62,693 bases of DNA from Variovorax sp. WDL1 (GTDB taxonomy: Bacteria > Pseudomonadota > Gammaproteobacteria > Burkholderiales > Burkholderiaceae_C). Where the stretch lies: contig NZ_LMTS01000233.1 in the NCBI RefSeq assembly GCF_001541225.1, positions 12,194-74,886 of the forward strand, read 5' to 3'. The position numbers were made by a program, and so were the translations under genes. A model generated the notes under the pieces. It was not told the origin of the DNA. It did no database searches and worked only from the letters and a program-made list of their open reading frames with translations. This document shows, piece after piece, positions 55,420-62,020 of this stretch. Position 1 is the first letter of the stretch; every line of letters begins with the position of its first letter.

Positions 55420-56115
55420 TCAAGCTTCCAGTAGAAGACGCCGAGCGGCCTGTGCGATCTGTGCCTCGATGTGCGGCAAGGAGGACTCGCCAGCCGCGCG
55501 GGCCCGCGCCACCCGCTCGGGCCCGGCCTTGTCGGGAGATCCGCTGTCCAGCGGCGGCTGAGGGTCGTACTCGAGGCCGAGCTGGATCATTCGCGCAGCT
55601 TCTTCCCCTGCAAGTTCGGCAGCCAGGGTGAAAGCGAAATCGATGCCCGATGTCACCCCGCCGCCGGAGAGCCGATTGCGGTCCCGCACCACGCGCGCCG
55701 CCACCGGCTCGGCACCGAACTGCGGCAGGTAGTGCCGCCACATCCAGTGGCAGGCAGACTTGTAGCCCTGGATCAGCCCTGCCGCGCCGAGCAGGAGCGA
55801 GCCGTTGCAGACCGAAGTCACGTAGCGCGCAGTGCGCCCTTGCCCGCGCAGGAATTCCATCGTCACGGCATCGTTCAACTGCTCGACCACGCCGAACCCG
55901 CCCGGCACGCAAAGCACATCCAGCTGCGGGCACTCTGCGAAGGTGACCGTCGGGTTGACGCTGAATCCCACATCGGTCACCAAGGGTTCGATCGCTTTCC
56001 ACGCCAGGTGTACCTTCGCGCCGGGCACGCGGCTCAGCACCTGCGCCGGTCCCATCAGGTCGAGTTGCGTGACCTTGGGAAAGACGAGAAAACCGATCTG
56101 AAGAGCGTTTGTCAT
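55420..56115 (-). CDS. DJ-1/PfpI-family protein, second InhA-like paralogue
   Basis: A 231-residue paralogue of the protein at 50020-50760. Asp19 and Cys103 line up with the InhA active site, but the next residue is Asn104 (SVCNGSLLLG) where InhA and the first paralogue have Thr. GGGVTSGIDFAFTL is kept. It heads the operon that continues into the Liv transporter. The ATG at 56115 gives the normal N-terminus (ALQIGFLVFP); a TTG at 56181 lies inside the divergent promoter. Confidence 0.82.
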   Translation of the reverse strand: MTNALQIGFLVFPKVTQLDLMGPAQVLSRVPGAKVHLAWKAIEPLVTDVGFSVNPTVTFAECPQLDVLCVPGGFGVVEQLNDAVTMEFLRGQGRTARYVTSVCNGSLLLGAAGLIQGYKSACHWMWRHYLPQFGAEPVAARVVRDRNRLSGGGVTSGIDFAFTLAAELAGEEAARMIQLGLEYDPQPPLDSGSPDKAGPERVARARAAGESSLPHIEAQIAQAARRLLLEA

Positions 56116-56165
56116 GAAGGTGTCGCAGGTGCTGAATCGATCGACGATTGTGGGAGCCGACACAG

Positions 56166-56195
56166 TTGTCGTAAATGACAATCAGAGGCTAATAT
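56166..56195 (+). promoter_or_regulatory. Operator-promoter of the GlxA-type gene
   Basis: TTGTC (56166-56170), six bases, GACAA (56177-56181): an inverted repeat lying between the divergent DJ-1-like operon and the GlxA-type gene. A plausible promoter overlaps it: TTGTCG (56166-56171), 18 bases, TAATAT (56190-56195). The predicted transcript start is close to the ATG at 56203. Confidence 0.55.
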
Positions 56196-56202
56196 CCGCC
56201 AA

Positions 56203-57180
56203 ATGCCAGGGCCCCTGAACGTCGCGATACTCACCTTCCCCCGCTGCCAGGTGCTCGATGTCACCGGCCCGGCGATGGTGTTCGAGGCGGGCAACGATGC
56301 ACTGGAAAAGGCTCACTACAAGGTCCACATCCTCTCTGCCGAGGGCGGTACGGTGCAGACCAGCAGCGCGGTGGCCCTGGTGACCAGGCCTGTGAAGGAA
56401 CTGCCACCCGGTTCCATCGACACCCTGCTGATTGCGGGAGGCGACGACTCAGGCTTGCAGACGCTGGCCGCCAACGAGTCGGTGCGCAAATGGGCCGTCA
56501 AGGCAAGCAAGAACGCCCGCCGGTACGGCTCCATCTGCACGGGCACCTTTGCGCTGGCGCACTTCGGATTGCTCGAAGGCAAGCGCGTGGCCACGCACTG
56601 GTCGGCATGCGCCGACCTCGCCGAAAAATGCCCGGACGTCGCCATCGACACCAACGCGCTGTTCGTCAACGATGGCCGGCTGTGGACTTCCGCCGGCGTC
56701 ACGACCGGAATCGACATGAGCCTGGAGATGGTGGCTGCGGACCTGGGCAACGCCGTGGCCCACACCATCGCCAAGCGCCTGGTGCTGTACGCGCGCCGCC
56801 CCGGCTACCAGTCGCAGTTCAGCCCGGTGCTGAACGCGCAGTCGCATGCGGACGCGCCCTTTGCCGAACTCATCCACTGGATGCGCGAGAACCTGTCGCT
56901 GCGGCTGGACGTTCCGCTCCTGGCGGAAAAGGTGTCGATGTCGGAGCGCACATTCCTGAGACGCTTCGCCAGGAGCACCGGCGAAACGCCCGCGCACTTC
57001 GTGGAGACCTTGAGACTGGATCAGACCCGCAACCTGCTTGCGGCGGGCATGTCGGTCAAGGACATTGCAGCGCGCACCGGGTACTCGACAGGCGCCCAGC
57101 TCTCCAAGGCATTCGACCGGCGATTCGGCATGACGCCCCAGCTGTTCCGCGAGCTGCATTGCCGCAGCCACCCTGTGTAG
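56203..57180 (+). CDS. GlxA-family transcriptional regulator (DJ-1/PfpI sensor plus AraC HTH)
   Basis: A 325-residue regulator with an N-terminal DJ-1/PfpI-like domain (residues 1-190; Cys112 in SICTGTFALAHFG) and a C-terminal AraC helix-turn-helix pair (about 225-320; DVPLLAEKVSMSERTFLRRF, DIAARTGYSTGAQLSKAF). Family members sense small nitrogen compounds such as arginine, carnitine or glycine betaine. It is divergent from the six-gene DJ-1/Liv operon and is its probable activator. No Shine-Dalgarno is seen, so the message may be leaderless. Confidence 0.9.
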   Translation: MPGPLNVAILTFPRCQVLDVTGPAMVFEAGNDALEKAHYKVHILSAEGGTVQTSSAVALVTRPVKELPPGSIDTLLIAGGDDSGLQTLAANESVRKWAVKASKNARRYGSICTGTFALAHFGLLEGKRVATHWSACADLAEKCPDVAIDTNALFVNDGRLWTSAGVTTGIDMSLEMVAADLGNAVAHTIAKRLVLYARRPGYQSQFSPVLNAQSHADAPFAELIHWMRENLSLRLDVPLLAEKVSMSERTFLRRFARSTGETPAHFVETLRLDQTRNLLAAGMSVKDIAARTGYSTGAQLSKAFDRRFGMTPQLFRELHCRSHPV

Positions 57181-57305
57181 CCCCCTGGCGGAATTCGACC
57201 CAAGATTGGCACACGCAAGATGGGATGCAGCTGCAATTCATCGGTATTCATCAAGGCGTCATGAATTGATCAGTGCGCCAGGGGTTCATAGGCTTGCTCT
57301 GGCCG

Positions 57306-57758
57306 TCAGCGGGCTCCTGCCAGTCCCGTGGGTGGCCGTGAGCAGTACGCGCCGCCGACGCAAGCCGTCGCACCATAGAGTTCTCCCTGGATGCGCCAAC
57401 CATGCACTGCGCGTACCCACTGCGCCATGTAGCGTCCACCCAGTTCAACCAGTCCGTCGGGTTCAGTCCATCTGCCCGACCAATGCCCTTCTTCGAGAGC
57501 GACGCGCCAGGAGGACATGACGGAGATTGCCGACGGTGTACGAACCCACAACGTGTCGGGCCGGCGTTCGAACTGGGCCATGTAGAAGCGCCGGTTGGCC
57601 TGTGCGCCGATCAGTTGGGCAGAGGTCGAGCCGAGAACGAGAACGTCGTCCATCCAGACACTGGCGATGCCTTCGATATCCTGGTTCGCGATCGCCTCGT
57701 TGGAAAGCGCGCGCGCCGCGCGAATGCTGTCTTCGTCCGTTCGCGCTGCAACTCTCAT
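57306..57758 (-). CDS. NTF2/SnoaL-like protein (DUF4440-type)
   Basis: A 150-residue protein of the cone-shaped NTF2-like fold: an N-terminal helix with IRAARALSNEAIANQDIEGI followed by VWMDDVLVLGSTSAQLIG and a beta-sheet. These folds serve as small enzymes or ligand-binding proteins. The ATG at 57758 overlaps the deacylase stop as ATGA, so the two are co-translated and probably act in the same pathway. No specific function is assigned. Confidence 0.75.
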   Translation of the reverse strand: MRVAARTDEDSIRAARALSNEAIANQDIEGIASVWMDDVLVLGSTSAQLIGAQANRRFYMAQFERRPDTLWVRTPSAISVMSSWRVALEEGHWSGRWTEPDGLVELGGRYMAQWVRAVHGWRIQGELYGATACVGGAYCSRPPTGLAGAR

Positions 57759-59221
57759 GCCGCCACCTTGTCGCGGCGCGTGATCACCTGCCCGCTGCGT
57801 GCGCCGCTGTGCACGCCGTGTTGCCAGGTGATCGTCCCGTTGACGATCACCGCGTCGATGCCTTCGGCCACCCGGGTGGGCGTCTCGTAGCTGGCCGCAT
57901 CGCGGACCGTGGCCGCATCGAAGACCACGATGTCTGCATGCTGCCCGACCTTCAGCGTGCCGCGGCCATGCAGGCCGAAATTGCGCGCCGTGAGCCCCGT
58001 CATCTTCCACACCGCGGTCTCGAGCGGGAACAGGCCGACGTCGCGGCTGTAGTGGCCGAGTACCCGAGGAAAGGTGCCCCACAGGCGCGGATGCGGCTTG
58101 TCTCCCAACGGAATGCCGTCTGAACCGATCATCGTCTCGTCGAAGGCCAGCACCCGCTGCACGTCGTCTTCGTCCATCATGAAATAGATCGCGCTGCCGG
58201 GCTGGAGCCTGCGTGCCGCCTCTTCCTTCGACAGGCCCCACTCCCTGGCAATGTCGGCCAGGTCGCGCCCGGCGCATTCGGGGTGCGGCTCGCTGCTGGC
58301 AATCAGCACGCGGTTGTCCAGCATGCCGCGGTCGGTGCGGATCATGGTCGAGCCCGCCGTGTACGGGTAGCAGTCGAGCGACACGCACTGGTGCTTCATC
58401 GTTTCCTCGATGAACGGGAGCGTCACCCGGGTCTTGCCGAAGTTCGGTGTGTGCATGGCCTTGTGGTGCGACAGCACCACCGGCACGCCAAGCGCCCGGC
58501 CAATCGCGAAAGACTCCTCCATCGCTTCCATGATCCGGTCGGACTCGTCACGCATGTGCGTCACATAGAGCGCTCCGCGCGCACTCAGCGGCCGGCCGAC
58601 CTCGATGATCTCCTCGGTGGTTGCCTGCGTGGCCGTTGCATAGAAAGTGCCGGTCGACATGCCTATCGCCCCCGCCGACATCGCCTCCTCGACATGGGCG
58701 CGCATCTCGGAAATCTCGGCCTGGCTGGCTTGCCTGTCGAGCTCGCTCATCGTGACGCCGCGCAGTGTCGAATGGCCGACCATCGCCGCGACGTTCACCG
58801 AAGACGGTGTTGCGCGCAGCGCATCGAGATAGGCCGCGAAGGTGGTGAAGCGCCCCTGCGCCGGGGCATCGATCAGATTGAGCGGCATCGGCAGATCCAT
58901 GCCGTCGCGCAACGGTGCTGCGCTGATGCCGCAATTGCCGGTCACCACCGTCGTCACCCCTTGCGACACCTTGAAGGGCATCGCGGGCTGCGACAGGACG
59001 GCCTGGTCGTCGTGTGTATGCGAATCGATGAACCCCGGTGCAACGATGCGGCCTGCTGCGTCGACGACTTCGTCGGCCGAATGGCCGGCAAGATCGCCGA
59101 TGGCGACGATGTGGCCGCGCGCGATGCCGACGTCTGCCTGGAAACGCGGGGCCTTGGTTCCGTCGATGACGGTGCCGCCGCGGATCAGGAGGTCGCAGTG
59201 GGGAAGCTTGTCGGAGGACAT
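57755..59221 (-). CDS. N-acyl-D-amino-acid deacylase (D-aminoacylase)
   Basis: A 488-residue amidohydrolase-superfamily enzyme that removes acyl groups from N-acyl-D-amino acids. PGFIDSHTHDDQ carries the metal-binding HxH, TGNCGIS the family cysteine region, and VVLSHHKAMH and GSDGIP further ligands. The length is normal. It is the first gene of a two-gene operon. Its promoter, TTGCGT-N17-TACACT with an ATTTGCGT palindrome, is nearly the same as that of the DadA-like gene at 61366, which links deacylation to oxidation of the freed D-amino acid. Confidence 0.88.
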   Translation of the reverse strand: MSSDKLPHCDLLIRGGTVIDGTKAPRFQADVGIARGHIVAIGDLAGHSADEVVDAAGRIVAPGFIDSHTHDDQAVLSQPAMPFKVSQGVTTVVTGNCGISAAPLRDGMDLPMPLNLIDAPAQGRFTTFAAYLDALRATPSSVNVAAMVGHSTLRGVTMSELDRQASQAEISEMRAHVEEAMSAGAIGMSTGTFYATATQATTEEIIEVGRPLSARGALYVTHMRDESDRIMEAMEESFAIGRALGVPVVLSHHKAMHTPNFGKTRVTLPFIEETMKHQCVSLDCYPYTAGSTMIRTDRGMLDNRVLIASSEPHPECAGRDLADIAREWGLSKEEAARRLQPGSAIYFMMDEDDVQRVLAFDETMIGSDGIPLGDKPHPRLWGTFPRVLGHYSRDVGLFPLETAVWKMTGLTARNFGLHGRGTLKVGQHADIVVFDAATVRDAASYETPTRVAEGIDAVIVNGTITWQHGVHSGARSGQVITRRDKVAA

Positions 59222-59277
59222 GCGGGCATTCCTTTGTTCAACGAAGTGACAGGCGACCCGTGCCCGCCCGTGGAAAA

Positions 59278-59310
59278 AGTGTATGAACAAATTTGCGTTT
59301 ACGCAAATTT
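59278..59310 (-). promoter_or_regulatory. Operator-promoter of the D-aminoacylase operon
   Basis: AAATTTGCGT (59289-59298), TT, ACGCAAATTT (59301-59310): a perfect palindrome. Read on the minus strand it contains the -35 TTGCGT (59306-59301), followed after 17 bases by the -10 TACACT (59283-59278). It lies 68 bases upstream of the start codon. The same layout occurs at 61429-61460. Confidence 0.8.
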
Positions 59311-59422
59311 TCCTGGGTCTTTCCTTGAGAGACGGTCGCACGACAAGCCTTCGAACTTTTGTGATCCGCAAACTCCGAAGCGCTGGTCCTGCATATTCGG
59401 ATGGCATGGCGCCCGCGCTTTG

Positions 59423-59440
59423 ACTGGCAGAATTGCCAGT
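59423..59440 (+). promoter_or_regulatory. Inverted repeat before the XRE-cupin gene
   Basis: ACTGGCA (59423-59429), GAAT, TGCCAGT (59434-59440). It overlaps TTGACT (59420-59425), a good -35, and lies 20 bases before the chosen GTG start. It differs from the ATTTGCGT palindrome and may be a separate control site of the regulator gene. Confidence 0.5.
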
Positions 59441-59459
59441 GCCCTACAGGAAGACAAGC

Positions 59460-60086
59460 GTGCATCCACACCCTATTGGCAAGCAGACTGCAAAACCGAA
59501 GACCGCGCCGCCCACGCTGGATCGCACGACCTTTGGTCATCGCCTGCGCACCGCGCGCAAGCGCCTGGGCTGGACGCTCACCGATCTGGCCGAGCGCTCG
59601 GGTGTGTCGATCACCACCATCTCCCGCGCCGAGCGGGGCCAGCTCGCGCTGGGCTACGAGAGCTTCACAGCCCTCGGCCGCGCGCTGGCCATGGACATGA
59701 ACGCGATGTTCGCGGGCCCCGGCGTCAAGCCCACGCAACTCGACGGGCCGGTGGTCACTCGGGCCAGCAAAGGCGTGGTGTACCGCGGCCTGGCCGTGGA
59801 CTACGAGTTCCTCGGCACCACGGCGGCCGGCAAGCGCATGAGCCCGATCGTCGGCACCGTGCATGCCCGCCGCATCGATGGGCCTGAAGATTTCGTGAAG
59901 CACTCCGGCGAAGAATTCGCCTACGTGCTGTCGGGCGAGATCGAAGTCCATTTCAGCAATGGCGAGGTGGTGCGCCTCGCGCGCGGCGACTCGCTGTACT
60001 TCGACAGCCGCCTGGGCCACGCCTACGTGAGCGTGAGCCGCCAGCTCGCGAGGATCGTCGCCGTCACTTCCGAAGACGGCACGTGA
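59460..60086 (+). CDS. XRE-family regulator with C-terminal cupin domain
   Basis: A 208-residue regulator with an N-terminal helix-turn-helix (about residues 27-80; TLTDLAERSGVSITTISRAE) and a C-terminal cupin (EEFAYVLSGEIEVHFSNGE, ARGDSLYFDSRLGHAYV) that would bind a small ligand. The GTG at 59460 is chosen because AGGAAG lies six bases upstream; a TTG at 59433 is an alternative. It is divergent from the D-aminoacylase gene and convergent with the DadA-like gene, both of which carry the shared palindrome, so it is the likely regulator of both. Confidence 0.88.
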   Translation: MHPHPIGKQTAKPKTAPPTLDRTTFGHRLRTARKRLGWTLTDLAERSGVSITTISRAERGQLALGYESFTALGRALAMDMNAMFAGPGVKPTQLDGPVVTRASKGVVYRGLAVDYEFLGTTAAGKRMSPIVGTVHARRIDGPEDFVKHSGEEFAYVLSGEIEVHFSNGEVVRLARGDSLYFDSRLGHAYVSVSRQLARIVAVTSEDGT

Positions 60087-60130
60087 GATCGCCGGCAGCG
60101 CGGCTCCATCGGACGCCAGCCGGTCCGTGA

Positions 60131-61366
60131 TCAGAAGCGCGAGGGCAAGAACGGCGTCGGGTCGACAAGAGGCTTCGTCCCCTCGATCATCTCGGCAATC
60201 AAGCGGCCGCTGACCGGGCCCAGGGTGAACCCTTGATGCCCATGGCCAAAGTTGAACCACAAGCCCGGATGCTTCGGCGCCGGCCCGATCACCGGCTTCA
60301 TGTCCACCGTGCAGGGTCGGTTTCCCAGCCAGGGTTCGGCCTCGACCGGTTCCGGCAAGTCGATCAGCTCGCGCGCTGCGCGCTCTGCCTTGTCGAGCTG
60401 CACCGGCGTTGCGGGCGCCCCGATGCGCGCAAACTCCGCCCCCGTCGTGATGCGCGTGCCGCGCGACATCGGGACGATCACGAAGCCGCGCTCGGCGTCC
60501 AGCAGCGGGAGCCGCAAGCCCGGACCGCCCCGGTAGTGGCGGTGGTATCCGCGCTTGACGAAAAGCGGCAGCTTGTATCCGAGCGTGGAGGTCAACTCAC
60601 CGGCCCATGGGCCCAGCGCGACGACGGCATGACGCGCGACCAGTGGACCGGCAGCGGATTGCACCTGCCATCCTCCCGCAACGCGCGTCAGGCTCGTGGC
60701 GTTGCCTTCGGCCAGGTGGCCGCCGAGCGCAATGAACCGATTGACGTAGTGTTCGACCAGTGCTCCGGGATCGCTCACCGACCACGGGTCCAGCCAATGC
60801 ACCGCGCCAGCCAGCCGCGCGCGAAGACCGGGCTCCGCTCGCGCCAACGCATCACCGTCCAGCAGTGCATGCCTCACACCGTAGCGCTCGTGGAGTTCGA
60901 CGGCACGCGACGCAGCGGCGTCCATCGGGGCCCGGTTGTGAAAGGCCATCCGATAGCCTTCCTTGCGCACGAGGGCACCCGCGCCCGACTCGGTGATGAG
61001 CGCCTGGTGCTCCGTCGCGCAGTGTTCGATCAGGCGGCTGTAGTCGCGGGCGATAGGCGCATAGCGCGCTGACGCCGAGGCATGCCAGTACCGCGCGAGT
61101 GGCGACATGACCGACGGCAGTGCGCCGAGGTGGTAGTTGACATCGATGCCTCGCTTGAAGGCGACGTTGAAGACCGCCGACCAGTCGCGAGGAAATGCGT
61201 AGGGTTCGACGGCCTCTCGCTGGATGATCCCCGAGTTGCCGTAGGACGTCTCTCGGCCAGGCGCTCGCCGATCCACCAGCGCGACGGAATGCCCACGCAA
61301 GGCCAGCTGCAGGGCCGTGCTCGCGCCGAGCATGCCGGCACCCAGAACCAGTACATCAGTGGCCAT
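60131..61366 (-). CDS. DadA-like FAD-dependent D-amino-acid dehydrogenase
   Basis: A 411-residue FAD-dependent oxidoreductase of the DAO/DadA group. The FAD-binding loop is VLVLGAGMLGASTALQLA, TSYGNSGIIQREAVEPYAFP is typical of DadA, and GHGHQGFTLGPVSGRLIAEM closes the flavin site. It should oxidise D-amino acids to 2-oxo acids and ammonia, passing electrons to the respiratory chain. The promoter repeats the palindrome and hexamers of the D-aminoacylase promoter. Glycine or another amine remains possible as substrate. Confidence 0.85.
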   Translation of the reverse strand: MATDVLVLGAGMLGASTALQLALRGHSVALVDRRAPGRETSYGNSGIIQREAVEPYAFPRDWSAVFNVAFKRGIDVNYHLGALPSVMSPLARYWHASASARYAPIARDYSRLIEHCATEHQALITESGAGALVRKEGYRMAFHNRAPMDAAASRAVELHERYGVRHALLDGDALARAEPGLRARLAGAVHWLDPWSVSDPGALVEHYVNRFIALGGHLAEGNATSLTRVAGGWQVQSAAGPLVARHAVVALGPWAGELTSTLGYKLPLFVKRGYHRHYRGGPGLRLPLLDAERGFVIVPMSRGTRITTGAEFARIGAPATPVQLDKAERAARELIDLPEPVEAEPWLGNRPCTVDMKPVIGPAPKHPGLWFNFGHGHQGFTLGPVSGRLIAEMIEGTKPLVDPTPFLPSRF

Positions 61367-61379
61367 CGTGGTTTGACTT

Positions 61380-61404
61380 TTGATCTGGTTGATCGAGTTT
61401 GATC
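61380..61404 (-). repeat. Three TTGATC repeats in the DadA-like leader
   Basis: TTGATC (plus-strand reading) occurs at 61380-61385, 61389-61394 and 61399-61404, spaced 9-10 bases apart, i.e. about one helical turn. They lie between the predicted transcription start and the start codon of the DadA-like gene. They could be a second regulatory site; no such repeats are seen before the D-aminoacylase gene. Confidence 0.4.
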
Positions 61405-61428
61405 GGAGTGCCGGTTGCCATCTCGCAA

Positions 61429-61460
61429 AGTGTAGGAAGGAATTTGCGTAAACGCAAATT
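61429..61460 (-). promoter_or_regulatory. Operator-promoter of the DadA-like gene
   Basis: AATTTGCGT (61441-61449), AA, ACGCAAATT (61452-61460): a perfect palindrome with the same core as the one at 59289-59310. On the minus strand the -35 TTGCGT (61457-61452) is followed after 17 bases by the -10 TACACT (61434-61429), the same hexamers and spacing as in the D-aminoacylase promoter. It lies 75 bases before the start codon. Confidence 0.8.
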
Positions 61461-61568
61461 TTTGTAAGCCCTGAAGAACACTTCTACGTACAACTTCGAG
61501 GACGATCTTTGGGCATTCGCAAATTCTTCCATCGCGAAAGGGTCTCCCGCTTCGAACGCTACGCCCAG

Positions 61569-61592
61569 AAAAAAAGCCGCCCGGTGGGCGGC
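61569..61592 (-). terminator. Rho-independent terminator of hup
   Basis: On the minus strand a GCCGCCC/GGGCGGC stem with an ACC loop is followed by seven Ts (the A-run at 61569-61575 of the plus strand). It lies 48 bases after the hup stop codon. Confidence 0.93.
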
Positions 61593-61639
61593 TTCGGTTC
61601 AGCATCGCCGGCCCAGCGCAGGCCGGCCATCGCCGTGGC

Positions 61640-62005
61640 TTACTTCTTCTTGGCAGCCGCCTTCTTCGCCGGCGCAGCCTTCTTCACTGCGGGCTTCGCT
61701 GCAGCCTTCTCGGCCTTGCGCTTGGCGGCCTTCGGGTCGATGGCGGCCTTGAAGGCGGCACCGGCCACGAACTTCGGCACCTTGGTCGCCGCGATCTTGA
61801 TCTTCGTGCCGGCCTGGGGGTTGAAGCCCGAGCGCGCCGCACGGGCGACCTGCTTGAAAGTGCCGAAGCCGACGATCTGGACAGGGTCGTCCTTCTTCAC
61901 GGCATTGACGATGGAGCTGGTGACTGTCTCGAGCACGCGTGCGGCTTCGGCCTTGCTCAGGTTGTGGGCGGTGGCGATCTTCTCGACCAGTTCGATGCGA
62001 TTCAT
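61640..62005 (-). CDS. HU-family DNA-binding protein with lysine/alanine tail
   Basis: A 121-residue HU protein: a standard 90-residue HU core (MNRIELVEKIATAHNLSKAE; VGFGTFKQVARAARSGFNPQ) followed by about 30 residues rich in Lys and Ala (KKAAPAKKAAAKKK), like a histone H1 tail. It should bind and bend DNA in the nucleoid. AAGGA lies eight bases before the ATG. It follows the Usp gene by 15 bp and ends at a strong terminator. Confidence 0.95.
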   Translation of the reverse strand: MNRIELVEKIATAHNLSKAEAARVLETVTSSIVNAVKKDDPVQIVGFGTFKQVARAARSGFNPQAGTKIKIAATKVPKFVAGAAFKAAIDPKAAKRKAEKAAAKPAVKKAAPAKKAAAKKK

Positions 62006-62020
62006 TCAGATTCCTTGGAT

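Noticed and set aside
56203..56770. GlxA N-terminal domain as an active isonitrile hydratase
   Set aside because: The conserved cysteine is present, but the fusion to an AraC DNA-binding domain and the family role point to a ligand sensor.
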